From Litorimonas sp964511495 (lineage in GTDB: Bacteria > Pseudomonadota > Alphaproteobacteria > Caulobacterales > Maricaulaceae), in assembly GCA_964511495.1 (NCBI GenBank), contig CAZEFT010000022.1:1-46976 (forward strand): a DNA stretch of 46,976 nt, given 5' to 3'. The stretch's first letter is position 1, and each line of letters begins with the position of its first letter. Shown one piece after another: positions 1 to 6,595 of this stretch. The notes beneath the pieces are model-generated. The model made no database searches. It was given only the letters and a program-made list of their open reading frames with translations, and was not told the DNA's origin. A program made the translations under genes and the position numbers.

Positions 1-140
1 ATTCTCTTGAATTTCCCACAAGAGACTGAATTTATTGAAGGTTTCAAAACGCTAACCGAGGATCATTATTTTTTGGGGACTTACGAGACGTTAGATGGGT
101 GTCTGAAAAAACACGAACTAACCGTGATCCACAGTTTTAA

Positions 141-491
141 CTACGCTGAGTATTTCTTTATGATTTTCTTTAAATTCAAACGCATTTGTTTGAGTTGTGA
201 GATTTTCGTTTCGACTTCTATCAGTTTTTTCTCAAAGGCCGCAATCGCTATTTTGTCTGTAAGAGCCTCATTTAAATATAAGTCAATATAGGGTTTCATT
301 TCAGTAAGTGAAAAGCCAAGCGATTTAGATTGTAGAATTAGGTTCAACTTGTTTAAGTCGACATCTGTAAACTCGTTGTAAGTTCGCGTTCCAGCTCTAC
401 GTTTTGATGGGCTTAATATACCGACTTCTACGTAGTGACGAATTGTGTCTTTGGGCACATTTGCCATTTTTGCTAGTTCACCAATAAGCAT
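141..491 (-). CDS. MerR-family transcriptional regulator
   Basis: The 116-residue protein opens with a MerR-type winged helix-turn-helix: MLIGELAKMANVPKDTIRHY at residues 1-20, followed by a YVEVGILSPSKR wing. A long C-terminal helix (about residues 75-110) should form the dimerising coiled coil. Family knowledge: MerR proteins twist promoters with over-long spacers to activate them. No cysteine is visible in the C-terminal half, so a metal- or thiol-sensing role is not supported and the ligand is unknown. It is divergent from the alpha/beta hydrolase gene, and the shared intergenic region carries a classic MerR promoter at 514-545, so that hydrolase is the likely target. By eye this gene and its neighbour are more AT-rich than the rest of the window. 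Confidence 0.88.
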   Translation of the reverse strand: MLIGELAKMANVPKDTIRHYVEVGILSPSKRRAGTRTYNEFTDVDLNKLNLILQSKSLGFSLTEMKPYIDLYLNEALTDKIAIAAFEKKLIEVETKISQLKQMRLNLKKIIKKYSA

Positions 492-513
492 ATTAAAGCC
501 CTAAATTTAGTTC

Positions 514-545
514 TTGACTAAGGGGTGTACCCCTTAGTGTATAAA
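514..545 (+). promoter_or_regulatory. MerR-type promoter with operator dyad in a 20-bp spacer
   Basis: A -35 hexamer TTGACT (514-519) and a -10 hexamer TATAAA (540-545) are separated by 20 bp instead of the usual 17. A perfect inverted repeat, ACTAAGGGG and CCCCTTAGT around TGTA (517-538), fills the spacer. This geometry is the hallmark of MerR-activated promoters. It reads toward the hydrolase gene and lies just upstream of the divergent merR-type gene. A further half-site-like ACTAAGGGTT follows at 551-560. Confidence 0.82.
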
Positions 546-651
546 ACAAGACTAAGGGTTTAGGAAATGTGAAAGAGTTAGAACTCTGGTTATTTGAAAA
601 ACAGCTTAATTACACTTGAGGCGTTTCCTTAGAAATATAAAGGTTGCAAAA

Positions 652-1554
652 ATGTTCGAATTGATTGCGAAGTTAAAACGTACGCTAATTCTGCGTCAAA
701 TGGCGAAGTTTTTTGCCAAGGTTGATCGCCGCCCTTTACTTCGCACGCCCAGTGAGGCGGGACTGGTTTTCAATGAAGTGGATTTTAAGGCGTCTGACGG
801 AGTAAATTTGAAAGCTTGGTTCATACCCTGCGAAGGCTCTAACAAATTGGTTGTATTTAATCATTTTATGCTAGGAAATCGTTCTGGAGCGAAACCCGAC
901 CCCAATTGGGGAGATATCTCTGTTGACTTTATACAACTCTACAAACTGTTCCATGATCAGGGCTATAATGTTTTCACCTATGATTTACGAAATCATGGGG
1001 AATCAGCAATATATGATGGAGGTAAGCTGGGTCTTACACACACTGAAGCGAATGACGCTATCGGTGCAATGGACTATATCAAGGAATGCTACCCCAACAT
1101 GCGCCAGTATCTATACAGCCAATGCTATGGCACTGTCACCACGATGCGCGCAATCCATAGGGCTCCTGAACGGTTTAAGGATGTGAGAGCTTATGTGAGT
1201 CTCCAGCCCTTATCACCCAAAGGCTTTGTGGAAGGTATAAGCAAAAACCTCAAAATCTCTCACGCCGACAATGTTAAACAGTTTGTCGGTTATATTGAAA
1301 AACAGAACGGATATAACGATGATGATCTAAACGTAACCCTTATTGCACCGTCAACAAAGATGCCAGTTCTGATGTCCCAAGTTCGTAGGGACTTTCGTAC
1401 GACGGAGGCGAGTATTCAAGAGATGTTCGAGGCTTTAGGGTCTATCGATAAGGAAATGTTTTGGATTGATGAACATGAGGAACGCCTTGAGGGGTACAAT
1501 TATTTCTGGCGTGACAATCCAACCAAGCTATTCGAATGGCTAAACAGGTACTGA
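652..1554 (+). CDS. Alpha/beta hydrolase with possible cysteine nucleophile
   Basis: About 300 residues with an alpha/beta-hydrolase layout: a strand and oxyanion region around LVVFNHFMLG, the DLRNHGES segment, a nucleophile elbow, a candidate acid in RRDFRTTEA and a late histidine in DEHEERLEGY. The elbow reads LYSQCYGT. The usual GxSxG is replaced by S156-x-C158-x-G160, which puts Cys where the nucleophilic Ser normally sits, as in dienelactone hydrolases. I chose ATG 652 because AAAGG at 639-643 is well spaced. An upstream TTG at 616 would add 12 residues but has no such site. The gene lies downstream of the MerR-type promoter, so it is probably the regulator's target. The substrate is unknown. 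Confidence 0.72.
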   Translation: MFELIAKLKRTLILRQMAKFFAKVDRRPLLRTPSEAGLVFNEVDFKASDGVNLKAWFIPCEGSNKLVVFNHFMLGNRSGAKPDPNWGDISVDFIQLYKLFHDQGYNVFTYDLRNHGESAIYDGGKLGLTHTEANDAIGAMDYIKECYPNMRQYLYSQCYGTVTTMRAIHRAPERFKDVRAYVSLQPLSPKGFVEGISKNLKISHADNVKQFVGYIEKQNGYNDDDLNVTLIAPSTKMPVLMSQVRRDFRTTEASIQEMFEALGSIDKEMFWIDEHEERLEGYNYFWRDNPTKLFEWLNRY

Positions 1555-1597
1555 TAAAATTCATGTCTTTTCGGGGATTCTAACTTCCCCCAATCTC

Positions 1598-2653
1598 CTA
1601 CGCCCCCAACACCTCCACTAAGGCACTCGTGTCGACGCCGCCTGCTTTGAGGGCGCCGCCTATGACGTAGATTTTACTTTCTAAAGTCACCGCGCCGAGG
1701 CCGTGTCTCGGGTTTTGCATGTCAGGTAGGGGTGACCAAATATTGCGGCTTGGATCATAGACCCAGCTTTCGGGATAGACGCCGCCGCCATTGTCGAAAA
1801 ATTCTCCCCCAAAGGCATAGAGTTTTCCGTTCATAACCGAAGCCGCCAAACCGCCTTGGGCTTGGGGCAAGGGTGCGGCGTCCCGCCAACGGTCTTCTGC
1901 TCTGTCATAAACCGTGTGATGGACGAGATTGCCGCCGCCGACCTGTCGCCCACCCACAATATGCAAATTGCCGTTGATGACGGCTCCGGCTGTGCTGTTG
2001 CGTTTATGCGGGCAGGGGGCCGCGCGGTCCCATGAACCGTTTAAATCGCTCAGCACAAAATGGTGATCCGTATCTATATGATCGCGCCAAGCACCGGTTT
2101 GATTTTCGTTCGCCCATATACGTCCTCCGGCCAGATGTAGCGTACCATCGCCCGTCACACCAAGAACGGCTTCGGCCGCCGGAGCGGGAAGCGGAGTGAG
2201 GTCTTCCCAAGTTGTTTTATCCCTTGATAAGATCCACCCGGTCTTTTGAATGCTCCACCCGGCTGAGCGGTTAGGGCTTTCAAATCCGGCCACGGCCAAG
2301 AGACGGTTTTGGAAATCAATCAGGTGCGGGTGATGGCGCGCCACGGGCAGGGCCGTTTCTTCGTGCCATGTGACCTCACCTGTTGACCAAGAGTGATGGG
2401 CGGCGGTCGGCCCGCTAATCCGCCCGTTTTCGGCAATAAAGCCTCCGGCCAAATGGATACGGTTTTGATAGGCGCAGGGATAAATCTCCTGCACGGCTTC
2501 AGGCAATGAGGGTGCCCTTGACCATTTTAGCGGGGGTGTTTGATCGGGTTGCGTCTCTCCCATGGATGACGCGGCCTGTGTGCAAGCGGTGAGTGAAGCC
2601 GCGCCCGCGAGCAGGGCGTGGCGGCGTGAAAATAGGGGCGGGGAGAGGGGCAT
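1598..2653 (-). CDS. Kelch-repeat beta-propeller lipoprotein (Tat type)
   Basis: The 351-residue protein begins with a twin-arginine leader (SRRHALLAGAASLTAC, R10-R11) ending in a lipobox with Cys24, so it is probably exported folded and lipid-anchored. The remainder has about six Kelch-like blades, each with a hydrophobic strand before a glycine pair (HLAGGF, LAVAGF, HLAGGR, HIVGGR, YAFGGE, YVIGGA) and later conserved Trp/Tyr. This is enough for a closed six-bladed propeller, as in galactose-oxidase-like or N-acetylneuraminate-epimerase-like proteins. No catalytic residue set is recognisable, so the function is unknown. It is convergent with the hydrolase gene and divergent from the metal-regulated island, with no clear operon partner. 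Confidence 0.75.
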   Translation of the reverse strand: MPLSPPLFSRRHALLAGAASLTACTQAASSMGETQPDQTPPLKWSRAPSLPEAVQEIYPCAYQNRIHLAGGFIAENGRISGPTAAHHSWSTGEVTWHEETALPVARHHPHLIDFQNRLLAVAGFESPNRSAGWSIQKTGWILSRDKTTWEDLTPLPAPAAEAVLGVTGDGTLHLAGGRIWANENQTGAWRDHIDTDHHFVLSDLNGSWDRAAPCPHKRNSTAGAVINGNLHIVGGRQVGGGNLVHHTVYDRAEDRWRDAAPLPQAQGGLAASVMNGKLYAFGGEFFDNGGGVYPESWVYDPSRNIWSPLPDMQNPRHGLGAVTLESKIYVIGGALKAGGVDTSALVEVLGA

Positions 2654-2741
2654 TTAAATCCTTTGCTCGATAATCAGGGTCAGGCTTCGGCTCCGTGATT
2701 TTAGCATGGTGAGAAAAGCACAGAAAGTTAATTTGCGTTTT

Positions 2742-2765
2742 ATACCCTATACCCCTATAGGGTAT
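2742..2765. promoter_or_regulatory. CsoR-type operator upstream of the metal island
   Basis: A perfect 10-bp inverted repeat (ATACCCTATA and TATAGGGTAT) flanks a CCCC centre. G/C tracts inside an A/T-flanked dyad are typical operators of CsoR/RcnR-family repressors. Its right arm supplies the AGGG (2759-2762) that serves as ribosome-binding site for the regulator at 2771, so a bound repressor would sit across the start of the operon. Autoregulation is inferred. Confidence 0.78.
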
Positions 2766-2770
2766 TAATT

Positions 2771-3046
2771 ATGAGACAGAACACGAGCAAATCCGCAAAA
2801 AGACGCCTCGCCCTCATTGAGGGGCAAGTCAAAGGCATCACAAGAATGGTAGATGAGAGCCGTTATTGTATTGATATTGTCCGACAAATTCAGGCCGTGA
2901 AAGCAGCTTTGGTCGGATTGGAAGGATTGGTGTTGGAGGACCATTTGGAGACTTGCGTGGAAACCGCGCTCCAATCCGAAGATGTGCAGCAAAGACGGGA
3001 GAAAGTTGAAGAGCTTGTCGCTGTTCTGGGCGGGCGAAAGAAATGA
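2771..3046 (+). CDS. csoR: CsoR-like metal-sensing repressor
   Basis: A 91-residue all-helical protein of the CsoR/RcnR/FrmR family (RRLALIEGQVKGITRMVDE at the N-terminus). The metal ligands of copper-sensing CsoR are present as Cys33 (RYCIDIV), His58 and Cys62 (EDHLETCV). This Cys-His-Cys pattern fits Cu(I) rather than the nickel/cobalt RcnR or formaldehyde FrmR sets. In apo form it should repress by binding the dyad at 2742-2765, and Cu(I) should release it. Its stop overlaps the next start (ATGA, 3043-3046), so the genes are translationally coupled. The neighbours, a Met/His-rich HMA protein and a small membrane protein, support a copper or related-metal role. Confidence 0.85.
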   Translation: MRQNTSKSAKRRLALIEGQVKGITRMVDESRYCIDIVRQIQAVKAALVGLEGLVLEDHLETCVETALQSEDVQQRREKVEELVAVLGGRKK

Positions 3047-3681
3047 GATGTCTGCCGGCTCTCGGCTTGGCGCTCGGCTTTTGCTTAGTGGCGGAGGCCG
3101 CGATGGCGCGCCCTGTATCCTACCCGGGTGGGTGGACATTTATGCAGCGTAATAATGGCAATCATTCCTCGGTCCACGCGCATTATTCACCGACGGCGGC
3201 GGACTCAATCGGGTTCTATTTAGAGCGGAATTGGGAAGAGGATGTGAGTTTTGCAGGCTTGCAATATAATCGACTTGTCAAACGCTGGAATGGGCCAGGC
3301 AGTCAAGGCAATTTATATGGAAAATTGGGTGTAGGGCAGGCTAAGCTTTTTGACACTGATGTCTGGCGATTATCGGGATTTGCAGAGATTGCTGCCGATT
3401 GGGAAACGCGGCGATGGTTCACGGAATATCGTGTGCGGGGCACAGATTTTGCGAAGAATAAAAGTGTTCACCACAGCGTGCGTCTAGGCGTTGCGCCCTA
3501 TATCGGGGATTATGGCGACCTTCATACGTGGTTGATGCTTCAGGTCGAGAACCACCCTGAAGGAGATAAGACCGTGACAACGACGCCGCTCATACGCCTG
3601 TTTAAAGGCGTGCAAATGGTGGAGCTTGGCTACACGATTGAGCAAAAAGAATGGCTCGCGAATTGGATTGTTAGATTTTGA
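3043..3681 (+). CDS. Putative outer-membrane protein of the metal operon
   Basis: 212 residues with a signal peptide (MRCLPALGLALGFCLVAEAAMA). The mature part is rich in aromatic, alternating strands (SIGFYLERNWEEDVSFAGLQYNRLVKRW, NLYGKLGVGQAKL, RRWFTEYRVRG, LHTWLMLQVENH) and ends in Phe (ANWIVRF). This composition and the C-terminal Phe suggest a small outer-membrane beta-barrel. It overlaps the csoR stop by 4 nt and precedes the HMA protein, so it is probably co-expressed under metal control. I do not recognise the exact family. A periplasmic beta-rich protein is the alternative. Confidence 0.6.
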   Translation: MRCLPALGLALGFCLVAEAAMARPVSYPGGWTFMQRNNGNHSSVHAHYSPTAADSIGFYLERNWEEDVSFAGLQYNRLVKRWNGPGSQGNLYGKLGVGQAKLFDTDVWRLSGFAEIAADWETRRWFTEYRVRGTDFAKNKSVHHSVRLGVAPYIGDYGDLHTWLMLQVENHPEGDKTVTTTPLIRLFKGVQMVELGYTIEQKEWLANWIVRF

Positions 3682-3703
3682 TCACCGCAAAAAGGAATTG
3701 AAA

Positions 3704-4180
3704 ATGAACATTATGAAAACACTTATGGCGATGGCTTTCTTAACCGTCTCATCGCAGGCCTTATTGGCCCAGACAGCGGAAGCACAAACGACACCGCAAG
3801 AGAGCCATATGAATCATGATAATATGAACCATGGCGATATGAACCACGACGGCATGAATCATAGTAATATGAACCATGGTGAGATGACGCATGATCATAC
3901 GGGTCAGGAAAAACCTGTCTTGAATGATGAGGCTGTGTCTGAAAGTGCGACGGTTATTGTCGCAAAGGTAAATGGCTTGGTTTGCGATTTTTGCGCACAG
4001 GCTTTGAAAAAAGTTTTCAAAAAAGAAGACGCCGTTGAGTCTTTGAATGTTGATTTGGATAAAGCAGAAGTCCTGATCGGATTGAAAGCCGGACAAACGC
4101 TTGATGATGAAAAAGTGAAAAAACTCATTCGCAAATCAGGCTATTCTCTTGTGTCCCTTGATCGAGTCAAAAAAGGGTAA
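3704..4180 (+). CDS. Exported Met/His-rich protein with HMA (CxxC) domain
   Basis: 158 residues from ATG 3704, chosen because AAAGGA at 3691-3696 is well placed and a signal peptide (MNIMKTLMAMAFLTVSSQALLAQ) follows at once. A longer frame from 3626 would overlap the previous gene. After the leader comes a low-complexity segment of repeated MNH units (MNHDNMNHGDMNHDGMNH and onward to MTHDH), a likely Cu(I)/Cu(II)-binding Met/His array. A heavy-metal-associated fold follows, with its site at GLVCDFCAQ (Cys94 and Cys97). The role is probably periplasmic metal binding or hand-over for copper resistance in the CsoR operon. Mercury binding is possible, because the next gene product recalls Mer transport proteins. 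Confidence 0.8.
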   Translation: MNIMKTLMAMAFLTVSSQALLAQTAEAQTTPQESHMNHDNMNHGDMNHDGMNHSNMNHGEMTHDHTGQEKPVLNDEAVSESATVIVAKVNGLVCDFCAQALKKVFKKEDAVESLNVDLDKAEVLIGLKAGQTLDDEKVKKLIRKSGYSLVSLDRVKKG

Positions 4181-4185
4181 CTCCC

Positions 4186-4593
4186 GTGACGCCCAACCCG
4201 TCAAACACACTGCCAGAAGTGAAACCGCCGTCTCTCTTTCCGGCGTTTTTGTCACTCTTCACATCGACAGGCACGTTGATTTGCTGCGCATTGCCGGCTT
4301 TATTGGTTAGCATTGGCGCCGGGGCGGTAATGGCGGGTCTGATTGAAACCGTGCCGCAAATTACATGGCTCGGAAAGCACAAAATATGGGTTTTTGCCGT
4401 GGCGGCTGTGATGATTGTTTCATCGGGCGCGATGCAGTGGCGCGCGCGCACTCTGCCTTGTCCTGCTGATCCGGTGAAAGCCGCCGCATGCAATCGGGCC
4501 AGACGCATGAGCTGGATTGTCTGGTGGGTCAGTATTGTGGCATTTGCAGTCGGTGCGTTTTTTGCGTTTTTCGCCCAATATGTTTTCTTTTAA
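4186..4593 (+). CDS. Small membrane protein, possible metal transporter (MerT/MerC-like)
   Basis: 135 residues from GTG 4186, preceded by AAAAGGG at 4171-4177. Three hydrophobic segments are visible: about residues 20-53 (containing ICCALPALLVSIGAGAVMAG), 66-83 (IWVFAVAAVMIVSSGAM) and 108-135 (SWIVWWVSIVAFAVGAFFAF). The vicinal cysteine pair in the first helix (LICCALP) resembles the CC of mercuric transporters MerT/MerC, and two more cysteines (LPCPAD and AACNRA) lie in the loop before the last helix. It is the last gene of the CsoR-controlled unit, 5 bp after the HMA protein, so import or export of a thiophilic metal handed over by that protein is plausible. The family assignment is tentative. 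Confidence 0.62.
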   Translation: MTPNPSNTLPEVKPPSLFPAFLSLFTSTGTLICCALPALLVSIGAGAVMAGLIETVPQITWLGKHKIWVFAVAAVMIVSSGAMQWRARTLPCPADPVKAAACNRARRMSWIVWWVSIVAFAVGAFFAFFAQYVFF

Positions 4594-4646
4594 AATCATC
4601 CTATAGGGAAGAGTGTCTAAGCCTTTATCAAACAGGGACAAAAGAA

Positions 4647-5081
4647 TTATTGGATTAGCGTCTCCAAGACCTGTCGCATCTTATCCGACAAAGCGACGGG
4701 GCGGCGCGTCTCTCTATCAACATAAACATGGGTAAAGGCCCCTTGCGCGGCGGTGGTGTCTGACTCGCCGCGAAACAGACCAATCTCATAAGTCACACTA
4801 GAACCGCCCAAGCGGGAAACACGAAGTCCCGCCTGAATAAGGTCAGGAAACGCAATTGGCGCAAAATAATCACACTGGGTCTTGACGACGAGGCCGATGG
4901 TCCGGCTCTTTTCAATATCAAGCAATCCCTGCCGCACCAAAAATTCATTCACGACCGTGTCGAAATAAAAATAATAAACTGAATTATTTACATGCCCATA
5001 AATATCATTATCGGCCCAACGCGTGGGTATGGAGAGGTAATGCGGATAGGTCGCTTTTTTATCGGGTATCGGACGGCTCAT
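4647..5081 (-). CDS. Hotdog-fold acyl-CoA thioesterase
   Basis: 144 residues of the 4-hydroxybenzoyl-CoA thioesterase/YbgC/FadM family. The signature is RWADNDIYGHVNNSVYYFYFD (residues 21-41), with Asp26 the expected catalytic acid, followed by the long hotdog helix and the strand region SSVTYEIGLF. It hydrolyses an acyl-CoA to acid and CoA in the cytoplasm. It lies 9 bp downstream of the iron alcohol dehydrogenase on the same strand, so the two are probably co-transcribed. Chain-length preference cannot be told from sequence. Confidence 0.82.
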   Translation of the reverse strand: MSRPIPDKKATYPHYLSIPTRWADNDIYGHVNNSVYYFYFDTVVNEFLVRQGLLDIEKSRTIGLVVKTQCDYFAPIAFPDLIQAGLRVSRLGGSSVTYEIGLFRGESDTTAAQGAFTHVYVDRETRRPVALSDKMRQVLETLIQ

Positions 5082-5090
5082 ATTGTGGCT

Positions 5091-6227
5091 TTATAAAATC
5101 GATTCATAAATTTTGACCGTGGCATCATAGGTCATCTCACGCGGATTATTTTGTAAGACGCGGTCTTTGGTCATGGCGTCTTCGGCCATGACGGGAATTG
5201 CGTCGGCAGGAATGTTGACCGCGCCGAGAGTGAGCGGAACTTCGGTTTCATGTTTAATGCGGATCATCTCGTCAATCAAAGCGTGACTGGTTGCATTAAG
5301 CCCAAGACTAGCAGCAATATCGCCATACCAATGATCGGCTTTGGGCTGATTATATTTCATTACTTCGGTCAGGACGAGCGCATTGGATAGGCCGTGGGGG
5401 ACATGGAAAAACCCACCCAATGGATAAGCCAAGGCGTGAACGGCCCCCACGGGCGCATTGGAAAAGGCTTGTCCTGCCAACATAGCACCGATGAGCATGG
5501 TCTCGCGGGCGTCTAAATTATCAGGTTCCTGACAGGCCTGAACAATGGATTGGCGAAGCTTGTTCAGGGCAGACAGAGCAAGCGCATCAGAAAGAGGGTT
5601 TTTCTGCTTCACCGATGTATAGGCTTCAATCGCATGTACCATGGCATCAATTCCGGTCGCGGCCGTGATAGAGGCAGGAAGACCAATGGTCAGCGCACTG
5701 TCGAGCAAAACGCGGTCCGCATAGAGACTGTCGGCAACAATCCCGCTTTTCTCCGTCTCACCCGTTGTGATGATAGCAACATTGGTGACTTCAGAACCTG
5801 TGCCCGCCGTGGTCGGTATCAGCATAAGCGGCAGTCGTTTTCCGGTCGCAAGACCGACGCCGTAAATCTCTTTAATCGGGCGCGAATTGGCTGCGAGATA
5901 GGCAATGACTTTCGCCGTATCCATCGGGCTACCTCCGCCAAAGCCGATCACTAATCCGGCATCAAAATCTCTGACAATGTCTGTGCCTTTCAGGACAATC
6001 GCTTCCGGTGGGTCTGCCGTGACGGCGTCAAAAACAATGACCTGATATCCTGCATCTTCTAGGGCGGCGAGAGCAGGAGCAATTAAGCCCAAAGCCACAA
6101 GGCCCTTATCCGTGATTATGGCGATACGCTTATTCGGACAAAGCCCTTGAATATAATAATCAAGCGTGGCGGCTCCGCCATTTTCAATGCGAATGTCAGA
6201 GACGGTTTGGAAAGAATGAGCACTCAT
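5091..6227 (-). CDS. Iron-containing alcohol dehydrogenase
   Basis: 378 residues of the group III (Fe-dependent) alcohol dehydrogenase family. The nucleotide-binding region has GFGGGSPMDTAK, and the domain junction has PTTAGTGSEVTNVA. Metal ligands appear as Asp194 and His198 (DAMVHAIEA), His264 (VHALAYP) and His278 (FHVPHG), close to the positions in E. coli FucO. The length is typical. It should interconvert an alcohol with an aldehyde or ketone using NAD(P)H; maleylacetate-reductase-like members exist, so the substrate stays open. It is divergent from the DUF4212/symporter/acs unit and shares its upstream region, suggesting a carbon-metabolism role with coordinated control. Confidence 0.85.
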   Translation of the reverse strand: MSAHSFQTVSDIRIENGGAATLDYYIQGLCPNKRIAIITDKGLVALGLIAPALAALEDAGYQVIVFDAVTADPPEAIVLKGTDIVRDFDAGLVIGFGGGSPMDTAKVIAYLAANSRPIKEIYGVGLATGKRLPLMLIPTTAGTGSEVTNVAIITTGETEKSGIVADSLYADRVLLDSALTIGLPASITAATGIDAMVHAIEAYTSVKQKNPLSDALALSALNKLRQSIVQACQEPDNLDARETMLIGAMLAGQAFSNAPVGAVHALAYPLGGFFHVPHGLSNALVLTEVMKYNQPKADHWYGDIAASLGLNATSHALIDEMIRIKHETEVPLTLGAVNIPADAIPVMAEDAMTKDRVLQNNPREMTYDATVKIYESIL

Positions 6228-6320
6228 GAGTAGACTATGCCAAGCAGAAGCGGCTTTGTCATGTTCAACTTGTCAAATGCGACGACCTTGATAGTGTCCA
6301 ACAAAAAACGGGGACATCGG

Positions 6321-6584
6321 ATGGGTGAGACGGCGCACACAGGGAAAGAGGCTTATTGGAAAGCGGTCAAACGTTTGACGGCCAGCCTTTTACTCATTTG
6401 GTTTCTTGTTTCTTTCGGTGCGGGTATTTTATTTCGTGAATTATTGGATAATGTTTCGCTTGGTGGCGCGCCTCTGGGCTTCTGGTTTGCGCAAAATGGT
6501 GCCATCTATGTCTTTGTTCTCCTGATTATTATTTATTGCCGCCGCATGACGGCTTTAGACCGAAAATTCGGAATGAAGGATTAG
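6321..6584 (+). CDS. DUF4212 small membrane subunit of sodium/substrate symporter
   Basis: 87 residues from ATG 6321. A longer frame from 6237 adds a non-conserved leader that runs into the divergent gene's upstream region. Two transmembrane helices (TASLLLIWFLVSFGAGILF and FWFAQNGAIYVFVLLIII) end in YCRRMTALDRKFGMKD. This is the DUF4212 family, which routinely precedes VC_2705-type sodium:solute symporters, as here (11 bp gap). It is presumably an accessory subunit of the next gene's transporter. Confidence 0.85.
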   Translation: MGETAHTGKEAYWKAVKRLTASLLLIWFLVSFGAGILFRELLDNVSLGGAPLGFWFAQNGAIYVFVLLIIIYCRRMTALDRKFGMKD

Positions 6585-6595
6585 AGGGGGAGGTC

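Noticed and set aside
7..291. Plus-strand open frame at the left edge
   Set aside because: It runs 151 bp into the well-supported MerR gene on the other strand and has no recognisable domain; its first 140 bases may be the tail of something outside the window but cannot be called.
3761..4096. Met/His-rich minus-strand frame
   Set aside because: It is the antisense reading of the MNH repeats of the HMA protein; repeat symmetry makes it look ordered.
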